From the NCBI GenBank assembly GCA_002173415.2, contig NHNK02000020.1, forward strand, positions 1 to 54,949: a DNA stretch of 54,949 nucleotides. Reading direction: 5' to 3'. Positions 35,253-43,920 of the stretch are shown here, one piece after another. Each line of letters starts with the position of its first letter. Within the stretch, counting starts at the first letter, position 1. Under the pieces are notes generated by a model. It was given only the letters and a program-made list of their open reading frames with translations, was not told the DNA's origin and ran no database searches. Made by a program: the position numbers and the translations under genes. The DNA comes from Marinomonas agarivorans. GTDB taxonomy: Bacteria > Pseudomonadota > Gammaproteobacteria > Pseudomonadales > Marinomonadaceae.

Positions 35253-36395
35253 ATGTGGCCTGAAACCAGCGAACAAGTAACCAAACTGCGCACAGGGTTA
35301 ACCACTGGCACCTGTGCGACTGCATGTTGCGTTGCGGCTGCCATTGCTCTGTTTTCAGATACAAAGCAACAACCTAAATGGGTAGATGTCACCTTGCCGA
35401 AAGGCGCGTTGGTTCAGTTGGAAATCTTGTCCTACGAGCTTATTCGTAACGGCATTAAAACAAGCACAATAAAAGATGCAGGGGATGACCCAGATGTAAC
35501 CCACGGCGCCACTATCTTTGTTGAGTTGATGTTGATGGAACAAAAAGGGGTGCAGTTTATGGCGGCCCACGGTGTTGGCACAGTGACAAGGGCTGGACTG
35601 TCACTGGCTATTGGTGAAGCGGCTATTAACCCTGTGCCTAGGCAAATGATGACTGCTCATTTATTAGAATTTGCTCAACAGCATGATTATAAAGGCGGTT
35701 TTCTTGTGGCGGTAGGAGTTGAAAATGGACAAACTATTGCGCAAAAAACCATGAATCCTCGCCTTGGCATTGAAGGTGGATTATCCATTTTAGGCACAAC
35801 CGGCATTGTAAGACCATTTTCGTGCGCAGCTTACATTGCCTCGATTCATCAAGGAATCGATGTGGCAAGATCAAATAAGTTAACTCATATTGCGGCGACT
35901 ACGGGTAATAGCAGCGAACTTGCGATTAAACGCCATTATGCTGAGGTGAGCGAGGCGCCAGCATTGGAAGAGATGGCACTAATTGAGATGGGCGATTTTG
36001 TTGGTGCAGTGTTAAAGCATATTCGCAAGGTAGAAACACAAAAACCGCAACTGACGAAAATTAGTGTATGCGGCGGATTTGGCAAGTTAACCAAATTGGC
36101 AAATGAACATTTGGATTTAAACAGCCGTGTCTCCAGTATCGATTTTGCTCAGCTTGCCCAGTTAGCGGCACAGCAAGGCGCAGATAGCAATTTACAAAAT
36201 CGCGTTCTGGCAGCCAATACCAGCCTTGAAGCCTTGTCTTTTTGTCAGGCTCAGCAAGTGGATTTGGCACATAGGGTTTGCCAAGAGGCTGTGACCTTTA
36301 TGCGTCGTTATATACCGAATCATATTGAACTAGAAGTCTGGGCCATTGACAGGCAAGGTGGTTTTGTTGGTAAAGCTGTTTCTTTCCGCTCATAA
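35253..36395 (+). CDS. cbiD: Cobalt-precorrin-5B (C1)-methyltransferase
   Basis: SAM-dependent C1 methylation in corrin ring synthesis, 380 aa. The hallmark LRTGLTTGTCATA is at 11-23, and GTVTRAGLSLAIGEAAINPVP and GTTGIVRPFS are conserved. In proteobacteria that lack CobF, CbiD serves this step even in oxygen-using lineages such as Pseudomonas. It starts 44 bp after cbiA behind the tandem duplication. Confidence 0.93.
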   Translation: MWPETSEQVTKLRTGLTTGTCATACCVAAAIALFSDTKQQPKWVDVTLPKGALVQLEILSYELIRNGIKTSTIKDAGDDPDVTHGATIFVELMLMEQKGVQFMAAHGVGTVTRAGLSLAIGEAAINPVPRQMMTAHLLEFAQQHDYKGGFLVAVGVENGQTIAQKTMNPRLGIEGGLSILGTTGIVRPFSCAAYIASIHQGIDVARSNKLTHIAATTGNSSELAIKRHYAEVSEAPALEEMALIEMGDFVGAVLKHIRKVETQKPQLTKISVCGGFGKLTKLANEHLDLNSRVSSIDFAQLAQLAAQQGADSNLQNRVLAANTSLEALSFCQAQQVDLAHRVCQEAVTFMRRYIPNHIELEVWAIDRQGGFVGKAVSFRS

Positions 36396-36466
36396 ACTTT
36401 TTAATCTACAGCTTTCCATTTACTACTTTTTACCTACGATCTTTTACCTATTGAAGAAGGCAATTT

Positions 36467-37018
36467 ATGTTAACAGAAAAACAAAAAATGCTGGTCGGCG
36501 AACTGTATTGTCCGTATGACCCAGAATTGATTGCCGATAGAGAAAGAGCCAAAACGCTATGCTTTACATTAAACAATACAAGCCCAAGCCAAAAAAAAGC
36601 GCGAATAGCGCTCATAAAAGAATTATTTTCTATGCCTTTCGATGCTTGGATTGAATCACCTTTTCACTGTGATTACGGCTATAACGTCTCGTATGGGAAA
36701 GGTTTTTACGTCAATCATGGTTGTACTTTGTTGGATGCTGCTCCTATTGTTTTTGGTGATAATTGCTTATTGGCACCAAATGTGGTGATTTCTACCGCAG
36801 GGCATCCACTTGACCCTGAACAACGAGCCTCAGGGCTGGAATTTGCTCAACCAATTACTGTAGGCAATGATGTCTGGTTTGGGGCAAATGTCACTGTGTG
36901 CCCAGGTGTTACGATTGGTAATAATGTTGTTGTCGGTGCTGGGAGTGTAGTGAATAAAGATTTACCTGATAATTCTGTATGTGTTGGTGCACCTGCTAAG
37001 CCCATTAAAGCAATATAA
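36467..37018 (+). CDS. Sugar O-acetyltransferase (NodL/LacA/Maa type)
   Basis: Acetyl-CoA-dependent acetyltransferase, 183 aa, left-handed beta-helix fold. N-terminal Mac domain (about 4-55, MLVGELYCPYDPELIADRE), then hexapeptide repeats with catalytic-type His in TAGHPLDPEQRASG and the VWFGANVTVCPGVTIG repeat. AGAAGGC precedes the ATG. It interrupts the cobalamin genes between cbiD and cobK; no role in corrin synthesis is known, so it may be an insertion. Confidence 0.9.
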   Translation: MLTEKQKMLVGELYCPYDPELIADRERAKTLCFTLNNTSPSQKKARIALIKELFSMPFDAWIESPFHCDYGYNVSYGKGFYVNHGCTLLDAAPIVFGDNCLLAPNVVISTAGHPLDPEQRASGLEFAQPITVGNDVWFGANVTVCPGVTIGNNVVVGAGSVVNKDLPDNSVCVGAPAKPIKAI

Positions 37019-37059
37019 AAAACATGAGATAAGAACAGTCAAAGCGATTTATAGTGGTT

Positions 37060-37860
37060 ATGAGAATTTTATTATTAGGCGGCACGACAGATGCACGACG
37101 ATTAGCAGATGCACTTATCGCTCAGGGTCATGAGGTTATTTATAGTCTGGCAGGGTTAGTGCGCATACCTTCAATGAAGTGTGAGGTGCTAGTTGGCGGT
37201 TTCAGTCAATTTGGTGGGTTAACCTGCTATTTACAGCAACAGAAACAAAAAAAGAGCGCGATTCATTTGCTATTAGATGCAACCCATCCTTATGCACAAA
37301 AAATGAGTAATCAGGCTGTTTTATCAGCTCAGGAGACACAAGTAGTGTGTTGGCGATTTTGCCGCCCACAGTGGCAGGCTACGACGTCGGATATTTGGCA
37401 TGATTATAAAGATGTTACCGAGTTATTGAATAAACTGTCATTATATAATGTACAAGATAAGACCTTATTGTTAACAGCTGGGCAGTTTACTGAATTAGAA
37501 CTCACCAAACTCGCAGAGCTTCCTTGTCGGAAGTTAATTTTGCGAACCGCTGTTGTCCCTGCTTATTCGTTAGAACAATTCACTCGAGTTCTTTGGTTGA
37601 AAGCGATCGGCCCTTTTACTTATGAAGATGAGAAAGCATTAATGGAACAACATGCAGTTGATATCCTAATTAGTAAAAATAGTGGTGGTGATGCAACCTC
37701 TGCCAAATTGGTAGTAGCAAGAGAAAAAGGGATGTCTGTGTTTATGCAAAAAAGGCCCATACTATCAACAGCGGCAAAAGAATTTTCTGACACTCAAACC
37801 TGTTTAGACGCAATCGCAGGGGTATCAAATTGCGCTTCTTTTATTGAGGCGAGCCAATAA
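37060..37860 (+). CDS. cobK: Precorrin-6A reductase
   Basis: NADPH-dependent reduction of precorrin-6A (or its cobalt form, CbiJ), 266 aa. Nucleotide-binding start RILLLGGTTDARRLADAL, LDATHPYAQKMS and the C-terminal ISKNSGGDATSAKL are family hallmarks. The ATG at 37060 fits the family start; a GTG two codons earlier is possible. Neither has a strong ribosome binding site. It is followed by cobH after 6 bp. Confidence 0.9.
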   Translation: MRILLLGGTTDARRLADALIAQGHEVIYSLAGLVRIPSMKCEVLVGGFSQFGGLTCYLQQQKQKKSAIHLLLDATHPYAQKMSNQAVLSAQETQVVCWRFCRPQWQATTSDIWHDYKDVTELLNKLSLYNVQDKTLLLTAGQFTELELTKLAELPCRKLILRTAVVPAYSLEQFTRVLWLKAIGPFTYEDEKALMEQHAVDILISKNSGGDATSAKLVVAREKGMSVFMQKRPILSTAAKEFSDTQTCLDAIAGVSNCASFIEASQ

Positions 37861-37866
37861 AGGCAA

Positions 37867-38523
37867 ATGAGGAATACAAGTTTGCAATTTCATTATGAAG
37901 CGGATCCTATATCCATAGAAAAAAATAGCTTTAACACAATACGACAAGTCACCGACTTAGCCCCATTCAACAGGGATGAACAGCAGGTGGTGATGCGCAT
38001 TGTGCACAGTACAGGTTTGCCAGAAGTTGCCCAGCATGTGCGCTTTAGTAAACATGCTTGCACCTCAATTCGCCAAGCGCTTGAGAAAAATCACGCTATT
38101 TTATGTGATGTCGAAATGGTAAAGCAGGGCATTACCAAACGTATGATCAAACGAGAGCCTTTGTGTTTTCTAAATGCCTCTGAAACAGCGGAACAAGCTA
38201 GAGAGCAACAACAAACCCGTTCTATGGCAGCCTTGTCTATGTGGGGACCATATTTGCAAGGTAGTGTGGTTATTATCGGTAATGCACCGACAGCCTTGTT
38301 TAAATTACTGGAAATGATCGCTGCAGGTGCTCCTAAGCCCGCTGCAATCATTGGCATGCCTGTTGGTTTTATCGGCGCGGCGGAGTCAAAGCAGGCATTA
38401 TGGGATACTTACAACGCATTAGGGGTCGAGTGCATAACATTACTCGGCAATATGGGGGGCAGTGCAGTCTCGGCTGCGGCTTGCAATGCCTTGTTACGCT
38501 GCAATATTGGTGAATATTACTAA
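37867..38523 (+). CDS. cobH: Precorrin-8X methylmutase
   Basis: Moves the C11 methyl to C12 to give hydrogenobyrinate (cobH) or its cobalt form (cbiC), 218 aa. Catalytic His47 lies in VHSTGLPEVAQHVRFS. The C-terminal GAPKPAAIIGMPVGFIGAAESK stretch is conserved. It directly follows cobK (6 bp gap), so the two are co-transcribed. A 143-bp gap then leads to cobL. Confidence 0.93.
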   Translation: MRNTSLQFHYEADPISIEKNSFNTIRQVTDLAPFNRDEQQVVMRIVHSTGLPEVAQHVRFSKHACTSIRQALEKNHAILCDVEMVKQGITKRMIKREPLCFLNASETAEQAREQQQTRSMAALSMWGPYLQGSVVIIGNAPTALFKLLEMIAAGAPKPAAIIGMPVGFIGAAESKQALWDTYNALGVECITLLGNMGGSAVSAAACNALLRCNIGEYY

Positions 38524-38666
38524 ATATTACTCAGTTAAACATTATTTATTTTGCGTTTATGGTCGGCCCTGATATAACTAGGGCGTAAAATTTAAGTCTA
38601 CTAAAGTTAAAAGACAGTATTTTATTTAGTAGTACATGATGTTGTATTGATGATAGAGAGAACACT

Positions 38667-39995
38667 GTGCCAGATTTGAGAATATCAGAACTCACCATGA
38701 ATCAATTAATTATTCATGTGGTTGGGTTGGGTGTGCAGGCAAATGCAAAGCTAGATGAATATGCAGAAATGGCACTGTTGAAAGCGGATTGTGTACTAGG
38801 ATCTGAGCGTCAGCTTAACCTTGTTTCAAGCTATTTGAGCAAGCATAAAAATCGACATAATGACGACTTTTGCCAAATATTGCCAACACTGCCTGAGCTC
38901 GAAGCCAAGTTACAGGTCTTACAAGAGAAAAGGTTTACCGATGTGGTTGTTCTCGCCTCTGGTGATCCTTTGTATTTTGGTATTGGTACCTGGTTAAATC
39001 GCCATTTCTCGGCCCATCAAATACATTTCTATCCAGCCGTTTCCAGTATTCAAGCTGCCTGCCATAAACTAGGGGTAACATTACAAGATGCCCATGTATT
39101 AAGTGTCCACGGTCGACCTGTAGAAAGTATTCGACGTCAACTCAAACCTAATCGTAATTTGATTCTTCTAACGGATAGTAAAAGTACACCTCAGGTCTTG
39201 GCACAAGAGTGTATTGATGCAGGATTAACAAAGTCTATCCTACATATTTGTGAAGCATTAGGTTATGAGAGCGAAAGAATTCGCAGCTTTACAGCAGAAG
39301 AGCTTGTGCGGCAAGCGGAGCTCGGTTTTGATGCGTTAAATGTTGTTGTTATCAAAACCTCTAACCAGCCCAGTTTTTATCCAAATTTCCCTGGTATTGC
39401 AGACAATAAATTTGTTACTGACAAAGGGAATGGAAAAGGAATGTTGACCAAGCGTGAAACACGACTATCCATTTTATCGTTATTGCAAATAAGTGATAAA
39501 GATATCGTTTGGGATGTCGGAGCAGGATGTGGTGGTGTGGCAATTGAAATTGGTTACTGGCATCCACAAGCAAATGTGTTTGCCGTTGAACATAATGAAA
39601 TACGCCAATCCTGTTTAGAAGCTAATAGAACCCGTTTTGGTGTGATGAATAATGTAACCCTGATTGCCGCCAAGGCTCCGGAAGCATTACAAGGTTTACC
39701 AAAGCCTGATAAGGTATTTGTTGGTGGCAGTGATGGAAACCTTGAAAAAATCATCGAGTATTGTTGGGATAATTTGCCTGAAAATGGTGTGCTGGTGACC
39801 AGTGCGGTAACGGAAGACACTAAGATGACTTTACAAAGCTTTTTACAAAAACGTATTGCGAAAAATGAGGCAACTTACGAGTCAATACAATTGAATTATG
39901 CAAAGTTGGAAAACTTGGCTGAGCAATCTGCATATCGTCCAGCCTTACCAGTCACTTTATTTTGTTTTACCAAGCAGCTCAACAGAACGTGTTAG
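38667..39995 (+). CDS. cobL: Precorrin-6Y C5,15-methyltransferase (decarboxylating), CbiE-CbiT fusion
   Basis: Bifunctional methyltransferase of 442 aa that methylates C5 and C15 and removes the C12 acetate carboxyl. CbiE part (about 14-215, GVTLQDAHVLSVHGRP, ASGDPLYFGIG) and CbiT part (about 235-440, VWDVGAGCGGVAIEIG as SAM motif I). The GTG at 38667 has GAGAGA upstream; an ATG 30 bp later lacks a site. cobI follows after 13 bp. Confidence 0.93.
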   Translation: MPDLRISELTMNQLIIHVVGLGVQANAKLDEYAEMALLKADCVLGSERQLNLVSSYLSKHKNRHNDDFCQILPTLPELEAKLQVLQEKRFTDVVVLASGDPLYFGIGTWLNRHFSAHQIHFYPAVSSIQAACHKLGVTLQDAHVLSVHGRPVESIRRQLKPNRNLILLTDSKSTPQVLAQECIDAGLTKSILHICEALGYESERIRSFTAEELVRQAELGFDALNVVVIKTSNQPSFYPNFPGIADNKFVTDKGNGKGMLTKRETRLSILSLLQISDKDIVWDVGAGCGGVAIEIGYWHPQANVFAVEHNEIRQSCLEANRTRFGVMNNVTLIAAKAPEALQGLPKPDKVFVGGSDGNLEKIIEYCWDNLPENGVLVTSAVTEDTKMTLQSFLQKRIAKNEATYESIQLNYAKLENLAEQSAYRPALPVTLFCFTKQLNRTC

Positions 39996-40008
39996 TGAAG
40001 ATACATTC

Positions 40009-40755
40009 ATGAAAACAGCTATTTCTAACGGCAGCGCTACTGGACGTTTAATCGGTGTTGGTGTCGGGCCTGGTGATCCAGAGTTGTTAACGTTAAAGGC
40101 GTTTCGCCTTATCAAGGATGCGGCTGTGATCAGTTATATTACAAACGATCGTGGCCTTTCCCAAGCCAAGCAAATAGCGCGTGAGGCTTTGCAATGCGCT
40201 CCTAAAAATCAACGACACATTGAAATAGTAATGCCAATGTCGACAGATCGTACCTTGGCAAATAGAGCGTACGACCAGGGAGCCCAAGCCATTCAAGCAA
40301 TATTGGAAAGCGGCAATGATGTGGTTTTTCTTTGTGAAGGCGATCCACTTTTTTTTGGTTCTTTTGCCTATATCCTTGCTCGTATAAAAGAAAAATTTAC
40401 GTGTCAGGTAGTGGCTGGAATTACCTCAATAAATGCGGCCTCTGCGGCGTTAATGGACCCACTTACTCTGCAACAAGAGACCTTTACCGTTGTAAATGGT
40501 AGACAGAGTGATCAGCTGATTGAGCAAGCGCTAAGACACCATGATACCGTTGTGATTATGAAAGCAGGGCAAGCTCGTACTCGCATTCTAGCATTGCTAA
40601 AAGCGACAAATCGTTATCAAGATGCTAGTTATTTGGAGTATATCGGTCGTGAAAATGAACGTATTGTCACGGACTTAGATCAACTTGGTATAGAAGCTGG
40701 GCCTTACTTTTCTTTGTTTATTGTTTGCCGTCATCAGCGGCCATTTTTTACCTAA
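40009..40755 (+). CDS. cobI: Precorrin-2 C20-methyltransferase
   Basis: Adds the C20 methyl to precorrin-2 (or its cobalt form, CbiL), 248 aa. Tetrapyrrole methylase fold with GVGVGPGDPELLTLKAFRLI near the start, CEGDPLFFGSFAYI in the middle and AGITSINAASAAL. Start ATG 40009 follows GTGAAGA and lies 13 bp after cobL; the frame stays open upstream into cobL, but those residues are not part of the enzyme. Confidence 0.92.
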   Translation: MKTAISNGSATGRLIGVGVGPGDPELLTLKAFRLIKDAAVISYITNDRGLSQAKQIAREALQCAPKNQRHIEIVMPMSTDRTLANRAYDQGAQAIQAILESGNDVVFLCEGDPLFFGSFAYILARIKEKFTCQVVAGITSINAASAALMDPLTLQQETFTVVNGRQSDQLIEQALRHHDTVVIMKAGQARTRILALLKATNRYQDASYLEYIGRENERIVTDLDQLGIEAGPYFSLFIVCRHQRPFFT

Positions 40756-40805
40756 AACGGCACTATCATTAAGTTATCTTTATTTTTTACTGGATGCATA
40801 CAAGC

Positions 40806-41564
40806 ATGATTCGCATTATTGCACTAACTGAATCAGGACACACATTAGCGAGAAGGATTCAATGCGCTTATCCGACGGCAAGTATCTGGTATAAACCGAC
40901 ACCTTTTAGCGAACAAGTTCAATCTGCATTTACCGCAGGTGACAAGCTCATTTTTATCTGTGCAACAGGCATTGTTATGAGGAGTCTCGCCCCAGTCTTG
41001 CAAACCAAATACGATGATCCACCTGTGTTAGTAATTGATGAACAAGGGCAATTTGTTATTCCTTTGCTTTCTGGTCATGAAGGTGGCGCCAATCATTGGG
41101 CTCTTGAAATAGCTCAATATTTAGCGGCTCAAGCTGTCATAACAACGGCTAAACCTTATGTGAATCCTATTTATACTGTTGGTATGGGGTGTGAAAGAGA
41201 TTGCCCTTTATCTGACCTAGATGAACTTTTGTTAACATGCCTAGAACAAGCCAACCTCACGATAGAGCAAATTGATAGCATCAACAGCATTGCTCTGAAA
41301 CAAGATGAAGTCGGTTTACAAGCGTTAGCGGATAAATATGGGAAAGCATTTTTAACATGGAGCACTGATCAATTGTCCTCAATAGAGGGCTTATTGAGTA
41401 CAAAGTCAGATTATGTCTTTAAGACCGTCGGTGTATACGGTGTTGCCGAATCAGCTTGTCTGTTTTCTGCTCAAAATAAAACTGCCAGTGAGCCAGAGTT
41501 ACTTTTACCAAAGAGAAAAAATACAAAAGCGACGTGTGCAATTGCTCGTAGTTTTTTCGCTTAA
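40806..41564 (+). CDS. cbiG: Cobalt-precorrin-5A hydrolase CbiG
   Basis: Opens the lactone ring and releases acetaldehyde during ring contraction, 252 aa. N-terminal CbiG domain with FICATGIVMRSLAPVL and PLLSGHEGGANHWALEIA, then the C-terminal domain with VGMGCERDC and VGVYGVAESACL. The ATG at 40806 fits the family start; ATG 40794 is possible. Full-length CbiG is typical of the anaerobic-type route, while the other genes allow either route. CobJ/CbiH and CobM/CbiF, which act around this step, are missing from the window. Confidence 0.9.
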   Translation: MIRIIALTESGHTLARRIQCAYPTASIWYKPTPFSEQVQSAFTAGDKLIFICATGIVMRSLAPVLQTKYDDPPVLVIDEQGQFVIPLLSGHEGGANHWALEIAQYLAAQAVITTAKPYVNPIYTVGMGCERDCPLSDLDELLLTCLEQANLTIEQIDSINSIALKQDEVGLQALADKYGKAFLTWSTDQLSSIEGLLSTKSDYVFKTVGVYGVAESACLFSAQNKTASEPELLLPKRKNTKATCAIARSFFA

Positions 41565-41760
41565 GGTCTTTTCGTTAATGTGTTAGTGAGCATGTAATGG
41601 GTTGTGATACATAGCGACATTTAAGTTCCCGAAATTTACAAAAAGCTACATTTTAGAGGCCTGCTTTTAACATAATGTTAAGATTATTTTCTTTAAATAC
41701 ACTAACCTAGTAATGATATTACTCGTTGTAATCTAATTGTTTTGGATAAGGTATATCTAC

Positions 41761-43650
41761 ATGTCTCTTTTTAAAAAAATCTTTATAGCCGCATCACTTA
41801 CTCTGATTTTACTTTCCACTATTCTAACTGTGGTGGCCATTTACAATATTAATCAACAAACTCAAGCGACTATCAAAGAAAACCTATTACAAACTGGACG
41901 AATTAATGCAATACGTCTTTCTGATTGGATGGCAGTTAAGCGCGATGGGATTGCCTCTCTTGCTAAAGCTCTAGTGAATAAAACTGCACACGAAGACGTT
42001 GCTGAACTTTTGATTGCAATGCAAGAAGGCGTCGGGATGGTTAAGGCTTATTACGGGATGATTGACGGTAATATGCATCGACCAGAAGGGTTTAATACGG
42101 TTGCAGGCTATGATCCAAGAGTGCGATCTTGGTATAAAGCAGCGATAACAACGGATGCTGTGATTACAACATCGCCTTTTATATCCGCAGCAGATGGGAA
42201 TTTGGTTGTTAGTGTGGCAAAGAAAATCGAACGCAGTGGTAACTTAATTGGTGTTGTTGCGGGCAGTATTGACTTAAATCATATGTTAGAAACAATTGCT
42301 GGGTTGTATGTGCCTGGTAATGGTTTTGCCTTTGTTGTCTCTCGTGAAGGTAAAATTATTGCTCATCCCAATGGTGAGTTAAATACAAAGCCGATTTCTG
42401 ACATGGATACAAACCTGTCCGTGGCTATGATTCAAAATAATGATTTGGATGATAACACTTTTGAGCTGGATTTTGATGGAAGAGACTATTTCGTTTCCAA
42501 AGCGCCACTTGAGGGTACAGACTTTTATTTGATTATGGCAGGTGAGCAATCAGTTTTGTTTGCGCCTATTCGTAACCTGATGAACTTCCTAATTATTATT
42601 GCTGTAGTTTTAATTTCTGTGTTTTTAGTCGCTGCGTCTAAAGGCATTAAATATCTATTGGCAAGTCTAACAACTGTCTCTGATGCATTACAGCTGGCAG
42701 CAGAAGGGGATGGTGATTTAACCCAACGTATCAAAGTGAACTCTAAAGATGAAATCGGCAAACTTGCTACTAATTTCAATAACTTTGCGGCGCATTTGCA
42801 GGGCATCTTATTAAAAGTAGAAGATGTAACCAAAGAGTTAACGACGGAAGCGGGTAATGTTTCACGAGCAGCAACAGAGCAGATTAATAGTAGTAAAGTT
42901 CAGCAAGATGAAATTATTATGGTTGCCACAGCCGTTACTGAAATGTCGTCAGCCACCCATGAAATTGCTAATAATGCAGAGTTAACAGCCGAGGCGTCGA
43001 ACACATCAGTCAGTATTAGTCAGCAAGGCCAGCGAGTGGCTGAAAGCTGTGCAGACTCGATTAACAAATTGTCTACTGAAGTAAACAGTGCCACAGAAAT
43101 TATTTCCAAATTAGAGCAAGAAAGTGAACAGGTTAACTCAATCGTTGAAACCATTCGAGGTATTGCTGAACAAACTAACTTGCTAGCACTTAATGCGGCG
43201 ATAGAAGCGGCAAGAGCGGGTGAACAGGGTCGAGGTTTTGCGGTTGTTGCGGATGAAGTTCGAGTATTGTCACAGCGAACCCATCAATCAACTGAAGAAA
43301 TTTCTTCTATGATTGCCGCATTTAGCGAAACTATTTTAGCTGCTGTGAAACTGATGGAGAGCTGCCATGAATTGGCACAGTCAAGCGTAGAAAATGCAAC
43401 TGAGACCAATGAAAGCTTTGTGAAGATTAAACAAGCGGTTCAGGAAATCAGTGATATGTCTACCCAGATTGCAACCGCGGCCGAAGAACAAAATCAGGTT
43501 ACTGGAGAAGTGGCGCAAAATACGGAGTCCATCAAAGTGGTATCAGAAAACTTCTTTAATAATGCGTCAAAAAGTGCCAGCCAGTCAGAGCACTTTAATC
43601 AACTTGCCGGTGATCTGAATACATTATTAAACCAGTTTAAGTTGAAGTAA
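41761..43650 (+). CDS. Methyl-accepting chemotaxis protein with dCache_1 ligand domain
   Basis: Chemoreceptor of 629 aa. TM1 about 9-30, periplasmic double Cache domain about 35-275, TM2 about 280-300, HAMP about 300-355, then the cytoplasmic signalling hairpin with tip [27 protein letters not shown] (given here in part: [20 protein letters not shown]). The ligand region has Y117-x4-R122-x-W124-Y125, the pattern of amino-acid-binding dCache domains, but the later Tyr is Phe140 (TSPF). Start ATG 41761 has AAGG upstream; eight upstream in-frame codons are unlikely. No C-terminal CheR-binding pentapeptide. Single gene. Confidence 0.92.
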   Translation: MSLFKKIFIAASLTLILLSTILTVVAIYNINQQTQATIKENLLQTGRINAIRLSDWMAVKRDGIASLAKALVNKTAHEDVAELLIAMQEGVGMVKAYYGMIDGNMHRPEGFNTVAGYDPRVRSWYKAAITTDAVITTSPFISAADGNLVVSVAKKIERSGNLIGVVAGSIDLNHMLETIAGLYVPGNGFAFVVSREGKIIAHPNGELNTKPISDMDTNLSVAMIQNNDLDDNTFELDFDGRDYFVSKAPLEGTDFYLIMAGEQSVLFAPIRNLMNFLIIIAVVLISVFLVAASKGIKYLLASLTTVSDALQLAAEGDGDLTQRIKVNSKDEIGKLATNFNNFAAHLQGILLKVEDVTKELTTEAGNVSRAATEQINSSKVQQDEIIMVATAVTEMSSATHEIANNAELTAEASNTSVSISQQGQRVAESCADSINKLSTEVNSATEIISKLEQESEQVNSIVETIRGIAEQTNLLALNAAIEAARAGEQGRGFAVVADEVRVLSQRTHQSTEEISSMIAAFSETILAAVKLMESCHELAQSSVENATETNESFVKIKQAVQEISDMSTQIATAAEEQNQVTGEVAQNTESIKVVSENFFNNASKSASQSEHFNQLAGDLNTLLNQFKLK

Positions 43651-43920
43651 CCCACACGACTTAAACAGAATGTCAGTCAGCAGTCTGGTGGATTTCTACT
43701 ATACTAGCCCTGTTTAGAAACTATCGTTATGATTTTCTGAATGGGGCTTTCTTATTGTGCTGTTATGCCGTTAAAGTCTTGTCATGAAAACATCATAATT
43801 ATTTTATAGTCTGGGTAGGCTGAAGATAAAATACAAGAGAAGGTTCGAATCTCTTTTAAATTAATAAAGCATTGATAGTGTATTAGTTACATTACTGGGC
43901 ATTTTTAGAGTGAGTTTTTT

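Noticed and set aside
39898-40008. Longer cobI start inside cobL
   Set aside because: The upstream codons overlap the cobL reading frame and are not part of the methylase family; ATG 40009 fits.
43840-43862. T-arm-like GGTTCGAATC before the GH79 gene
   Set aside because: The flanks form only a 6-bp hairpin; no D arm, anticodon arm or acceptor stem is present, so no tRNA.
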